From NCBI GenBank assembly GCA_038236905.1, contig JBBRZG010000003.1, positions 3,740 through 67,739 on the forward strand: a DNA stretch of 64,000 nt. The letters run 5' to 3'. Source of the stretch: UKL13-2 sp038236905 (lineage in GTDB: Bacteria > Pseudomonadota > Gammaproteobacteria > Burkholderiales > Usitatibacteraceae). A program made the position numbers and the translations under genes. Below, one piece after another: positions 53,647 through 63,092 of the stretch (position 1 is its first letter; the number at the start of each line of letters is the position of its first letter). Below the pieces are notes generated by a model. That model did no database searches. It worked only from the letters and a program-made list of their open reading frames with translations, and was not told the origin of the DNA.

Positions 53647-53946
53647 AAACAGATTCTCCGAAAAATACAGATCGCGTCGGTATTCAATGATGTACCGTTA
53701 GCGACGCATTGTTCACTGCGCCCAAAGAAGTGCGTTGCAAACAGGTAAGGACAAGAGCAAAGCATAACCAGCCGCTACCGAGCGGCACATGATGAACGTC
53801 AATTTATTAGAACCGCAGGAACGGGGGGACTAGAAATCGCCACGCTCCAACGTTTTGAGTTTTAAAATATGATTACGGGCAAACGCATCTGTTTGGCACG
53901 TGAAGCCAGACGCTAACGCCACAAAATAGTTTGAAAATTCTCGGCG
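53647..53946. other. Upstream region of the formate dehydrogenase operon
   Basis: This 300-base gap follows the minus-strand S9 peptidase gene and must contain the formate dehydrogenase promoter. I see no clear -10/-35 pair, no correctly spaced sigma-54 site and no strong terminator. Confidence 0.45.
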
Positions 53947-56079
53947 CTATTTTACTTTTTTCGGCGACGGTTTGAGTCTACCGACGCCTTCGCCCCGCTT
54001 CGTTGGTTTCATGCCTTGCGCGGCCTTGCCGATATATTTCTCCAGCCACGCAAAATATTCCCGATACCATAAGCGTGAATTTTGCGGCTTCACAATCCAG
54101 TGGTTTTCGTCTGGGAAGAACACCAGTTTTGATTCAACGTTAAGAGATTTCAGCGTGTTGTAGTAAAGCAGTCCCTGTGCATCGGGTACGCGATAGTCGA
54201 GCGCGCCGTGAATTACCAGCGTCGGAGTTTTCATGTAGCGGGCAAACGTGATCGGATTTTGCGCCGCAACTTTTTCAGGATTTTCCCAATATTTGGCTTT
54301 TAGCTCGTAATTGAAATAGCCGCCGACATCTTCTGAATATTGGTTCACCCAATCGTAACAGCCGGCATGACAAACATAAGCCTTGTAACGGTCGCCGACA
54401 GGCTTGGAACGAGTACCTTTCTTGCTCGCACCGGGTTGGCCGTTGCGGCCATTCATCCATGCCACCATCATGCCGCCGTAGCTGCCGCCGGTCGCGGCCA
54501 ATCGATTCGAATCGATGTAGCCCTGACGCAGCATGAAATCGGTGGCAGCTTCGACGTCGGCGTGCTCTTTGGTGCCGAGCGCACCCATATTCGATTCCAG
54601 GTATTTGTTTCCCCAGCCGAGCGAGCCGTGATAATTGACGCAGATCACCACATAGCCCTGCGCCGCGAAGACCTGATTGTTCCAGCGGAAATGAAAGTTA
54701 TCGCCCCAGTTGGCATGCGGCCCACCGTGAATCGAATGCACCAGCGGCCATTTCTTTTTGGGATCAAAATTCGGCGGATAGCAGGCCCACATTTGCACCG
54801 CCTCGCCGTTCCAGCCGTTGATGGTGAATTCGCGAACCTCGCCCATTTTGAACTGCGCCATCAGCGCATCATTGAAAGTCTCAACCGCCTTTGCATGTTC
54901 GCCGACCGCCGTCGCCGCGAATACTTTTGGCGCGGCAGACATATTGCTGCGCACGAACACCAGCGAATCGGCCTTCACATCAAAATCGCTTATGGTGCCG
55001 CCCGGCGCAACCAACGCGGGCTCGTCATCATCAAGATGCATTTGCCAAACCGACAAACGCGAGTGATCATCCGCCGTGAAGTAAACCGATTGGCTATCCG
55101 CCGACCATTTGAGCGGCGCGTTGACCACACGATCCCAGCGTTGGCTGACAAGTTTAAGCCGGTTGGATTTGCGGTCGATGACGGCAAGCTTGTTGTCGTC
55201 GTTGATCGAACGTCGAAAATTGTTGACCAGCAGCGCGATCAATTGACCATCAGCTGAATAGACGGGATGGTGATGGGTGAAAGAAGGATTCGACGGCGAG
55301 GGCGAGCGGGGTCTGGTCAGATTTTTTGCAAACCCCGTCCTAATCTCGATCTCAACCAACTGCGTTTCCTGATCGCCTTGTTTATCTTCATTGGGATTGA
55401 AGGTGAAGACGAGATGTTTGCCGTCGGGAGAAATATCGTAATCCGATGCATCGGGATCGAATACCGGCAACTCGTAGGCGGTGCCAGCAAACAGATCGCG
55501 GGTTTTGCCGCTCGCCACATCAAGCACATGCACACGAGGCACCCGCCCGTCGGTCAGCCAGTGATCCCAGTAACGATAGAGCGTGCTCGACACCACCATG
55601 GCCTTGCATTTGCTACTCTGCATTTCCTTTAGACGCTTTGCCTGGTCATTTTCACTTTTTAAATCCGGCCACACCCATGAAATAAACGCCAGGCGTTTCG
55701 AGTCGGCAAACCATTTAATACCCGACACACCTGTCGCGATATTCGACACGCGCTTTGCCTCGCCTCCATCCGGCGAAATTATGTATGCCTGTGGCTCCTT
55801 ATCGGCAGCAGCACCTTCGCCACGTTTTGCTACGAAGGCAATCGATGCGCCATCCGGCGACCATCTGCAACCGCCGTCCTTTTCACCACAGGCGGTAAGC
55901 TGGCGTGGCGCACCACCGAAAGTCGAAAGCAGCCATAAGTGGGTGCTGCCGCTATTGGAGTCCATGTCGTAGCTCGTTACCGCTGCACATGCAATCGAAC
56001 CGTCCGGCGACAGGCTCAGTGAGGAAGGACGCTTGATTTTCCACAGATCGGTGGCTTCGATTTTTTTTAGATTTGGCAT
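53947..56079 (-). CDS. S9 family prolyl oligopeptidase-type peptidase
   Basis: A 710-residue serine peptidase of the acylaminoacyl/dipeptidyl-peptidase group. The N-terminal beta-propeller (about residues 1-430) has repeated WSPDG-like blades such as CRWSPDGASIAF. The alpha/beta-hydrolase domain carries the nucleophile in TGGSYGGMMVAWMNG, the Asp in VIHGALDYRVPD and the His in FFPDENHWIV. No signal peptide is evident, so it probably acts in the cytoplasm on imported peptides. It lies downstream of no other gene on its strand and is divergent from the glutaryl-CoA dehydrogenase gene. Confidence 0.92.
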   Translation of the reverse strand: MPNLKKIEATDLWKIKRPSSLSLSPDGSIACAAVTSYDMDSNSGSTHLWLLSTFGGAPRQLTACGEKDGGCRWSPDGASIAFVAKRGEGAAADKEPQAYIISPDGGEAKRVSNIATGVSGIKWFADSKRLAFISWVWPDLKSENDQAKRLKEMQSSKCKAMVVSSTLYRYWDHWLTDGRVPRVHVLDVASGKTRDLFAGTAYELPVFDPDASDYDISPDGKHLVFTFNPNEDKQGDQETQLVEIEIRTGFAKNLTRPRSPSPSNPSFTHHHPVYSADGQLIALLVNNFRRSINDDNKLAVIDRKSNRLKLVSQRWDRVVNAPLKWSADSQSVYFTADDHSRLSVWQMHLDDDEPALVAPGGTISDFDVKADSLVFVRSNMSAAPKVFAATAVGEHAKAVETFNDALMAQFKMGEVREFTINGWNGEAVQMWACYPPNFDPKKKWPLVHSIHGGPHANWGDNFHFRWNNQVFAAQGYVVICVNYHGSLGWGNKYLESNMGALGTKEHADVEAATDFMLRQGYIDSNRLAATGGSYGGMMVAWMNGRNGQPGASKKGTRSKPVGDRYKAYVCHAGCYDWVNQYSEDVGGYFNYELKAKYWENPEKVAAQNPITFARYMKTPTLVIHGALDYRVPDAQGLLYYNTLKSLNVESKLVFFPDENHWIVKPQNSRLWYREYFAWLEKYIGKAAQGMKPTKRGEGVGRLKPSPKKVK

Positions 56080-56325
56080 TTATAGGGTTTCACTTATGGT
56101 GTCGCGTGCCGGTTAAATGATGGAGCCAGCCGTTAGAAAAATGCATTAGAAAAATACGGAAACGCAAAACAATTTACCAGTTTATGAATCTATCGTTGGT
56201 GTACAGAATTAGTAGTCAAATGCAGGTAGTTCGCAGCTCGGCAGGTTATTGGTGGCAACCGGATAGCGAATTGAACACCCACTTAAGCTAAAATCACTCC
56301 CTGACTGTTTTCGACTGGAATACGC

Positions 56326-57543
56326 ATGAACCCAAACGATTTGCCCGCCAATCAGCCCAAAGCCGCTGCCCCAAAATTCAAATGGGACGATGCCTTGTTG
56401 CTGGACGACCAACTCTCGGAAGACGAGCGCATGGTGCGCGATCAGGCCCATGCCTTTTGCCAGGACAAGCTGATGCCGCGCGTACTGCAAGCGAATCGCA
56501 ATGAAACATTTGACCGCGAGATCATGAATGAAATGGGTGAGCTCGGGCTGTTGGGCTCGACCATTGACGGTTACGGCTGCGCTGGCGTGAACCATGTCTG
56601 TTATGGCCTAGTGGCGCGCGAGGTGGAGCGCGTCGACTCCGGCTATCGCTCGGCAATGAGCGTCCAATCCTCGCTGGTGATGTACCCCATTCACGCCTAC
56701 GGGACTGAAGCGCAGCGCGAACGCTGGCTGCCCCGATTGGCCACGGGTGAGCTGGTGGGTTGTTTTGGTTTGACCGAGCCGGGCGCAGGGTCTGACCCTT
56801 CGTCAATGATTACACGCGCCAAAAAAGTCGATGGTGGCGTCGTTATGCATGGTGCCAAGATGTGGATTACCAATTCGCCAATCGCCGATATTTTTATTGT
56901 CTGGGCCAAAGACGATGCGGGCGAGATTCGCGGCTATGTGCTTGAAAAAGGCATGAAGGGATTATCGGCCCCCAAAATCGAAGGCAAGTTCTCGCTGCGC
57001 GCCTCCATCACCGGCGAGATCGTGATGGATCAGGTGTTTGTTCCCGATGACAATTTGCTGCCCAATGTGAAAGGCTTGAAGGGCCCGTTCGGCTGCCTGA
57101 ATAAGGCTCGCTACGGCATTAGCTGGGGCGCCATAGGTGCAGCCGAATTTTGCTGGATGGCATCGCGCCAATACACGCTGGATCGCATTATGTTTGGCAA
57201 GCCGCTTGCGGCCACGCAATTGGTGCAGAAAAAATTGGCCGATATGCAAACCGAAATTACTCTTGGCTTGCAGGGCGCGCTGCGTTTAGGCCGCCTGCTT
57301 GACGAAGGCCGGGATTCGCCGGAAATGATTTCGCTGATGAAACGTAATAATTGCGGCAAAGCGCTCGATATTGCTCGCATGGCTCGCGATATGCACGGCG
57401 GCAATGGTATTTCCGACGAATATCACGTCATCCGCCATTCGATGAATCTTGAGGCCGTGAACACCTATGAAGGCACGCATGATGTGCACGCTCTTATCCT
57501 GGGCCGTGCCCAGACCGGCTTAAACGCTTTTGGCGGGGCCTAA
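56326..57543 (+). CDS. gcdH: Glutaryl-CoA dehydrogenase
   Basis: A 405-residue FAD enzyme of the acyl-CoA dehydrogenase family that converts glutaryl-CoA to crotonyl-CoA and CO2 in lysine and tryptophan breakdown. The substrate-binding Arg108 is in VDSGYRSAMSVQSSLVM, a motif specific to this enzyme. The catalytic base Glu382 is in NTYEGTHDVHALILGRAQTG. CFGLTEPGAGSDP and WITNSPIADIF fit the family. Electrons should go to ETF. The thioesterase gene starts just after its stop. Confidence 0.94.
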   Translation: MNPNDLPANQPKAAAPKFKWDDALLLDDQLSEDERMVRDQAHAFCQDKLMPRVLQANRNETFDREIMNEMGELGLLGSTIDGYGCAGVNHVCYGLVAREVERVDSGYRSAMSVQSSLVMYPIHAYGTEAQRERWLPRLATGELVGCFGLTEPGAGSDPSSMITRAKKVDGGVVMHGAKMWITNSPIADIFIVWAKDDAGEIRGYVLEKGMKGLSAPKIEGKFSLRASITGEIVMDQVFVPDDNLLPNVKGLKGPFGCLNKARYGISWGAIGAAEFCWMASRQYTLDRIMFGKPLAATQLVQKKLADMQTEITLGLQGALRLGRLLDEGRDSPEMISLMKRNNCGKALDIARMARDMHGGNGISDEYHVIRHSMNLEAVNTYEGTHDVHALILGRAQTGLNAFGGA

Positions 57544-57547
57544 ATTT

Positions 57548-57997
57548 GTGAGCACTTCCATTTGGATAAATCGTCCTACACTCGAAGAACTGAATCGCCC
57601 ATCGCCTGGCATGGCCGCACATATCGGTATCGAATTTCTCGACATCGGCGACGACTACATAAAAGCCAGAATGCCGGTAGATTACCGCACCCACCAGCCA
57701 TTTGGGTTATTGCATGGCGGCGCCTCAGTGGCATTGGCCGAAACCATTGGCAGCACCGGCGCGTTTTTGTGTATTAATCCCAAAACCCATAGCGCGGTCG
57801 GGCTCGAAATTAACGCCAATCACTTGCGGGGGGTAAAGAGCGGGTGGGTGTTTGGAATCGCCCGTCCTATTCATCGCGGCAAATCCACCCAAATTTGGGA
57901 AATACGTATTACCGACGAGGCCGACAAACTCGTTTGTATTTCGCGATTGACGATGGCGATTTTGGAGAACCCGAAAGCAGCCGCTAGCGCGCTTTAG
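57548..57997 (+). CDS. Hotdog-fold thioesterase (PaaI/YdiI-like)
   Basis: A 149-residue acyl-CoA thioesterase-type protein. The hotdog signature is seen as FGLLHGGASVALAETIGST, with the conserved HGG and catalytic-position Glu, and GLEINANHLRGVKSGWV after it. GTG at 57548 is the likely start, placing it five bases after the gcdH stop. The frame is open from 57530. Its position next to gcdH suggests a housekeeping role on acyl-CoA intermediates. The exact substrate is unknown. Confidence 0.88.
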   Translation: MSTSIWINRPTLEELNRPSPGMAAHIGIEFLDIGDDYIKARMPVDYRTHQPFGLLHGGASVALAETIGSTGAFLCINPKTHSAVGLEINANHLRGVKSGWVFGIARPIHRGKSTQIWEIRITDEADKLVCISRLTMAILENPKAAASAL

Positions 57998-58031
57998 TTC
58001 TTACACCTTAATAGCTTGGCTTGCGCAATTC

Positions 58032-59231
58032 GTGAAACGTTTTATCCACCACTACGCTGAATTTTTGCGCCTGCCTGACGTTGGCCGTATGGTGTTGGTC
58101 GCGTGGCTTTCCCGGCTGCCCACCGGCATGATGGGGCTGTCGATGCTGCTATTTCTACGCGACACGCTCGGCTCGTTTAAATTAGCCGGCACGGCGGTCG
58201 GTGCTTACTTTATTGCAATGGCGGTATCAGCACCCGTGCAGGGTCGCATCATTGATCGACACGGACCACAAAAACTGCTGCGCGTGACCGGCGTTACGCA
58301 GCCGCTCATGCTGCTTGCAATGTTTATGACGGCCTATTTTAAAATGTCGTTCCCGCTCATCCTTGGCGCGGCTATTCTCGCCGGCATATTTCCAGCGCCC
58401 ATCACCACCCTCACCCGAACCGTATGGCGGCAGCGCTTCAGCGATGAATCCGCGCGCAGGATGGCGTTTTCAGTCGACGCGGTAACGATGGAGCTGTGTT
58501 TTACGGTGGGGCCTTTGCTGGTGGCATTAATGATTGCGCTGTCTAATCCTAGCGTGGCGTTTCTGATCACCACCACCTTGGTTTTTGCCGCGTTCCTGAT
58601 TTTCATGGCGTCACCTGCGCTCAAATATTGGCAGCAAAGCAGTGTCGAAGAGCGACATTTGTTCGGCCCGTTAACCGATCCGCAACTGTTGCTGCTATTC
58701 GCGGTCACGCTCGGTTTGGCGACCGCGTTCGGCTTGCTTGAAGTCGGCTATCCCGCGCTGGCCACCGCACTTTCACTGCCCGCGTTGTCGGGTGTGCTGT
58801 TGGCAGTGAACTCAATCGGTAGCGCGGTCGGTGGCGCGGTTTATGGCGTGATGCGGATCAAGTTGCCGTTGGAGCGGCAATTTGGAATTCTGCTCGGCAT
58901 GATGGTGCTGCCGTTGCTGCTGCATGCGTGGGTCAGTCAGCTTGTGCTGCTCGGCATAGTCGCGTTTATTGCCGGTGCCACGATCGCGCCGTCGATCGCC
59001 GCACAAAGTATTTTGGTTTCGCGGATGGCACCGCAAAAATACGCCACCGAGGCCTTTACCTGGTCATCAACATTTATTGTCAGCGGCATTGGCGCGGGCA
59101 TGGCAGCAGGCGGCGCGTTGGCAGAAACCTATAGCGCAACGACACCGTTTGTCATCGCAGCACTGGTGATGGCCGCGATGGCTGCACTCTCGTTGTTGTT
59201 GCGCCGTGGCAGCGTATTTGACCCGCACTAA
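58032..59231 (+). CDS. Major facilitator superfamily transporter
   Basis: A 399-residue membrane protein with about 12 predicted helices. It starts with GTG. The MFS loop between helices 2 and 3 reads GRIIDRHGPQKLLRV, a variant of the usual G-x-x-x-D-R/K-x-G pattern. The segment FPAPITTLTRTVWRQRFSDE lies near helix 4. The substrate is unknown. The gene ends 27 bases before the convergent DUF1178 gene. Confidence 0.9.
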   Translation: MKRFIHHYAEFLRLPDVGRMVLVAWLSRLPTGMMGLSMLLFLRDTLGSFKLAGTAVGAYFIAMAVSAPVQGRIIDRHGPQKLLRVTGVTQPLMLLAMFMTAYFKMSFPLILGAAILAGIFPAPITTLTRTVWRQRFSDESARRMAFSVDAVTMELCFTVGPLLVALMIALSNPSVAFLITTTLVFAAFLIFMASPALKYWQQSSVEERHLFGPLTDPQLLLLFAVTLGLATAFGLLEVGYPALATALSLPALSGVLLAVNSIGSAVGGAVYGVMRIKLPLERQFGILLGMMVLPLLLHAWVSQLVLLGIVAFIAGATIAPSIAAQSILVSRMAPQKYATEAFTWSSTFIVSGIGAGMAAGGALAETYSATTPFVIAALVMAAMAALSLLLRRGSVFDPH

Positions 59232-59258
59232 CACTGACCGGCGCTCGAAACGAATCCG

Positions 59259-59828
59259 CTATTGCAAGCCCTCGTCTAGCAGGACGCCGGACGGCAATTG
59301 CATGGTGTCAATACCTTCGTCCTGCAACGCGATCGCGTCATCCACCGAAACTTGACCGCGAATACTGCGTAAATACTCCTCGCCGTAATGCATGCGTCGC
59401 GCGGTTTCGGCAAACGCGGTGCCGACGTTTTCGGTATTGGCCAGAACGAATTTTTTGAATTGACGCAGCATGTGTTGCTGCAGACCTGGAATCGCCGTTG
59501 CGGCAGACAACTCGTCAGAACTCAAACGAGTGCCCGAACGTACCATTTGGTGGGCACCGCTTGCGCCGCTTTGGGCTAATTCGCGCGATTCGCCCACGCT
59601 CAGGTTTGAACGGGTACTGTGGTTGGGATTCCGGCTGGCACCCGAACTGACAACCTCGCTCACGCCAAGGTTAATACGGGGTGCTGACAGCTGTTTCACG
59701 ATGTTAGTGTCGCCGCAGACGGGACATTCCACCAGCCTGCGGTCGAGTTGCGAATGAAAATCCTCAGACGAACGAAACCAGCCGTCAAAGGCATGCTTTT
59801 CATAACAACTTAAGTTAAAAACGATCAT
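59259..59828 (-). CDS. DUF1178 family protein
   Basis: A 189-residue protein beginning MIVFNLSCYEKHAFDGWFRS. It then has a CPVCGDTNIVKQLSAPRI zinc-ribbon-like Cys pair, the pattern of DUF1178. The start at 59828 was chosen because the family begins there; the frame is open to 59891. The C-terminal part with RRMHYGEEYLRSIRGQV is conserved. Its function is unknown. Confidence 0.9.
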   Translation of the reverse strand: MIVFNLSCYEKHAFDGWFRSSEDFHSQLDRRLVECPVCGDTNIVKQLSAPRINLGVSEVVSSGASRNPNHSTRSNLSVGESRELAQSGASGAHQMVRSGTRLSSDELSAATAIPGLQQHMLRQFKKFVLANTENVGTAFAETARRMHYGEEYLRSIRGQVSVDDAIALQDEGIDTMQLPSGVLLDEGLQ

Positions 59829-60016
59829 GAAATTTAATGAATCTCTGTGGGTTGAAGTGCAGGAAACAGACTCTGAATTGTCCCAGAACACATCTAGTTT
59901 TTAGGGCCTTGCCGCATTTGCGCGCTAGCTTGTCCAACTAATATGAGCCTAGCATCCGATAATTCAAGCGCACTGCCTATGAATTAACGCACATGACGGA
60001 TGATTTACCGACGATG

Positions 60017-61681
60017 CTAGTCAAAACTTGTTAAATATCGCTTGCGAAGCTCGTTCTTCTGCACTTTCCCCATCGTGTTGCGTGGCAGCTCCGCCACCAC
60101 AAATACCTTTTTGGGAACTTTGAAATTAGCCAGCTTTTGCTTGCAAGCTTGAATGATGGCAGACGCCAGAGCAGATTCCACAATAGGCTCGTGCACCGCA
60201 TCAATGCTGGCGTTTGGCAATTTTCTAACCACCACGGCCACTACCGCCTCACCAAAATCGCGATGCGGCAAACCAATCACGGCGCTCTCGGCAACACCCG
60301 GCAAATCATCGATCACCAGCTCCACTTCTTTCGGATAAATATTGTAGCCGCCCGAAATAACCAGATCTTTGCTTCTGCCCACAATATTGACGTAACCATC
60401 AGCATCCATAAAACCCATGTCGCCGGTTTTGAAAAACTTGTCGGCAGTGAATTCTTCAAGATTCTTTTCGGGCATCCGCCAATAACCCGGCAACACGTTT
60501 TCGCCTTTTACCTGAATATGTCCAATCACGCCCGCTGCCAGCAATGTCGATTCATTTTCCGCATCCGCATCCGTAACGCGCACGGTCACGCCGGGCAGCG
60601 GCAATCCGACCGTGCCGCCTTTACGCTCGCCGAGCAGCGGATTGGACGTAATCATGCCGGTTTCGGTCATGCCATAACGCTCAAGAATTGTGTGCCCGGT
60701 GCGCTGTTTGAATTCGTTAAACGTTTCAGCAAGCAGAGGCGCAGAGCCGGATACAAACAAGCGCATCGAGCGGCAGGTATCGGCACTAAAACCGGGCTCG
60801 GCCAAAAGCCGCGTGTACATGGTCGGTACGCCCATAAAAACGGTTGCGCGCGCTAGTGCTGCAATTGCCGTTTTCGCGTCGAATTTCGAATAAAAAAGCA
60901 GCCGCCTGCCTTGATCCGCATTGAGCAATGCCGTATGCGCCGCGACAAACAACCCGTGCACATGAAACAGTGGCAGCACATGCAGCAACACGTCACCTGA
61001 CTGAAAGCCCCAATATTGATGAAGTGCGCGCGCGTTTGATGACAAATTAAGATGCGTAATCATCGCGCCTTTGCTGCGCCCGGTCGTCCCCGATGTATAA
61101 AGAATCGCGGCCAGATCGTCGTCGTCACGGCTCACAACCTCAAGCACTGGCGGGGCATTTGCGGCATTTTCGGCCCACGACCCGCCCCCCGTCTCGCTCA
61201 TGGTGAAATGATGCAATATGTTATTTTTTTCGCAAAGCGGTTTTGCCCATGCCTCATCGCGCGGCGAGTGGACAAAAATACGCGGCTCGGCGTCGCCTAA
61301 AAAATAGGCGATTTCGCCTTCGCGGTAGGCGCTGTTGAGCGGCAAATAAACCACACCTGCAGCGAGGCAGGCCAGATATAACATCAATGCTTCCGGAGAT
61401 TTTTCAACCTGAACCGCGACGCGTTCGCCGGGTGCGACTTGTAGCGCGCGGATCAGCCCGACATAGCGCGCAATGGTGGTTTCCAGCTCGGTAAAACTGA
61501 TTTCGCGGCCCGACTCGGTTTCGAGAAAAATGCGGGATTTATCGGCCGGAAAACGTGATTGAAAAAGCGAAAAAAGGTTATGGTTGGCGGTGCTTCTGAC
61601 TGCCTGATTAGCGGTCGCGCTAGCGTCGACTGCGGCGGCGCTACCCAAGTCTGTTGGCTTGATGTGGTTCATGTTTTCCAT
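60017..61681 (-). CDS. matB: Malonyl-CoA synthetase-like acyl-CoA synthetase
   Basis: A 554-residue AMP-forming ligase of the MatB type, which makes malonyl-CoA from malonate, CoA and ATP. Core motifs are AAILYTSGTTGRSKGAMITH, LPLFHVHGLFVAAHTAL and LERYGMTETGMITSNP. TGDMGFMDADGYVNIVGRSKD and the C-terminal Lys in PRNTMGKVQKNELR are also present. The order TSGTTGRSKGAM and HVHGLFVA fits MatB better than general fatty-acid ligases. It has a roughly 40-residue variable N-terminus. It abuts the stop of the carboxyltransferase-like gene upstream, so the two are coupled. Confidence 0.85.
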   Translation of the reverse strand: MENMNHIKPTDLGSAAAVDASATANQAVRSTANHNLFSLFQSRFPADKSRIFLETESGREISFTELETTIARYVGLIRALQVAPGERVAVQVEKSPEALMLYLACLAAGVVYLPLNSAYREGEIAYFLGDAEPRIFVHSPRDEAWAKPLCEKNNILHHFTMSETGGGSWAENAANAPPVLEVVSRDDDDLAAILYTSGTTGRSKGAMITHLNLSSNARALHQYWGFQSGDVLLHVLPLFHVHGLFVAAHTALLNADQGRRLLFYSKFDAKTAIAALARATVFMGVPTMYTRLLAEPGFSADTCRSMRLFVSGSAPLLAETFNEFKQRTGHTILERYGMTETGMITSNPLLGERKGGTVGLPLPGVTVRVTDADAENESTLLAAGVIGHIQVKGENVLPGYWRMPEKNLEEFTADKFFKTGDMGFMDADGYVNIVGRSKDLVISGGYNIYPKEVELVIDDLPGVAESAVIGLPHRDFGEAVVAVVVRKLPNASIDAVHEPIVESALASAIIQACKQKLANFKVPKKVFVVAELPRNTMGKVQKNELRKRYLTSFD

Positions 61682-62941
61682 TTATTTAGACCGTATAAAT
61701 CCAACTTTTAATTCCTGGTCGATGACGCGGGCCGCGAGGTAGTCTTCAGCCGCCGTTTTGCCCTCCGATTGAGTAACGGCATCGTTACCCAAAATGCTTG
61801 CAATCGCGCGGCCGGGCAGCAATTGAATCTCTGCGCCGTGCAGCAAATTTAGTTTTACCGAAGCGGCCGCCAGCGCCACGTAGACACCACCGCCCAGCTT
61901 GCCCAGAACCGTGGTCTCGATATAGACACCGCGCCGACCCAGCAACATCAGCGCCATCGCGAGGCTGGCAAGGTATTGAGAAAGCATAATTTTCTCATCG
62001 TCGAGCGCGGTGGAATGCGCCTCGCAATCCACCACAATATTCAAGCGGGATCCCGGAAGCGGTTTCCCGGAAAGGCACAGTGCCCACACCCGATCAGTCA
62101 GCGTCCAAGCGCGCTGGGCGGTCAGCGGCTGACGATCGACAATTCCCAGTAAACGGATTTTTACGTCGTCACTTTTCGCGCGACCAAACAAAACACCCTG
62201 TTCTTCTTCTAATTTGTAACCATCAGGATAAAGCGCTTTTAATTCGTCCCGAATCTGCGGCTCCCCCAGCGCGAAACTGCTCTGCGGGCGATTTTGCTGC
62301 TTCCAACGCTCGCCGAGCTCAAGATGAAATTGATGCCAGGTGAGCTCGGGATCCGCCACCATGGCAGGTACCGTGTGATTCCAGTTTGTGATGTGGGCCG
62401 TGGATAGTTTGATGCGCGCATCTGCACCAATCGCGGCTTGTGCAATCGCCCGGAACACCTCGTCAATCGCCGAGGCACCGGCGCTCTGCGCCAGAATGGT
62501 CGGCCCCGACATCGCGAGCTGCGTGTTGTCCGAGAAAATTCGAAGCGTGGCAAGTGATGCCAACATGCTTGCACCACCATAACAATTCGCCCCCAACAAA
62601 CAAACGATGGGCGCACCGACGGCCGTCATCTCAAGCGCAGCCCTGACCAGATGGCGGAAAGCGCCTAGCGCAGGCAGACCTTCCGAGACGCGCGCACCGG
62701 CAGAATCCAGATACAACAACAAGGGTGTTTTTTGTGTGGCAACGATGCGGAAAAGACTGGCCAACTTATCGCATTCTTTCACGCCAAATGAGCCGGACGC
62801 GATCTTGCTTTCAACCAAGGCAATATGTACCGCAACCTCATTCAGCCGCCCGCGGCCAATTGTAAGATTGCCCACAGCGTCACCCAGAGGCGAAAAGCCC
62901 GTCTCTGTTTTTAGCTGGTTTAACGTATCAAAATGGTTCAT
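61682..62941 (-). CDS. Fused malonate decarboxylase beta/gamma-like (MdcD-MdcE) protein
   Basis: A 419-residue carboxyltransferase (crotonase-fold) protein. Residues about 20-160 resemble the MdcD beta subunit: VAVHIALVESKIASGSFGV, LLLYLDSAGARVSEGL and ANCYGGASMLASLATLRIF. Residues about 280-400 resemble the MdcE gamma subunit: LNIVVDCEAHSTALDDEK and LGKLGGGVYVALAAASVKL, then LLHGAEIQLLPGRAIASIL. Separate MdcD and MdcE total about 550 residues, so this is a compact fusion. The acyl-carrier (MdcC) and transferase (MdcA) subunits are not seen. Pairing with MatB suggests it may decarboxylate malonyl-CoA directly. That reaction is inferred, not shown. Confidence 0.75.
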   Translation of the reverse strand: MNHFDTLNQLKTETGFSPLGDAVGNLTIGRGRLNEVAVHIALVESKIASGSFGVKECDKLASLFRIVATQKTPLLLYLDSAGARVSEGLPALGAFRHLVRAALEMTAVGAPIVCLLGANCYGGASMLASLATLRIFSDNTQLAMSGPTILAQSAGASAIDEVFRAIAQAAIGADARIKLSTAHITNWNHTVPAMVADPELTWHQFHLELGERWKQQNRPQSSFALGEPQIRDELKALYPDGYKLEEEQGVLFGRAKSDDVKIRLLGIVDRQPLTAQRAWTLTDRVWALCLSGKPLPGSRLNIVVDCEAHSTALDDEKIMLSQYLASLAMALMLLGRRGVYIETTVLGKLGGGVYVALAAASVKLNLLHGAEIQLLPGRAIASILGNDAVTQSEGKTAAEDYLAARVIDQELKVGFIRSK

Positions 62942-63092
62942 GCAATGCGGGTGGGCGTGTCGCGATAGTTGTTACCGATTCAACAGACTGCGATTATAAC
63001 GCCCTGCTAAACTGCTCTCTGCCTCGCGTATGCCAGATTCAATGCGTGCGCTCAAACGATCAACAATCCGCTTAACTTTTTTGGAAAATGCC

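Noticed and set aside
54340..55257. Long plus-strand open frame of 305 codons opposite the S9 peptidase gene
   Set aside because: It is antisense to a clear peptidase with all catalytic motifs, and its translation is rich in His and Arg as expected for a shadow frame.
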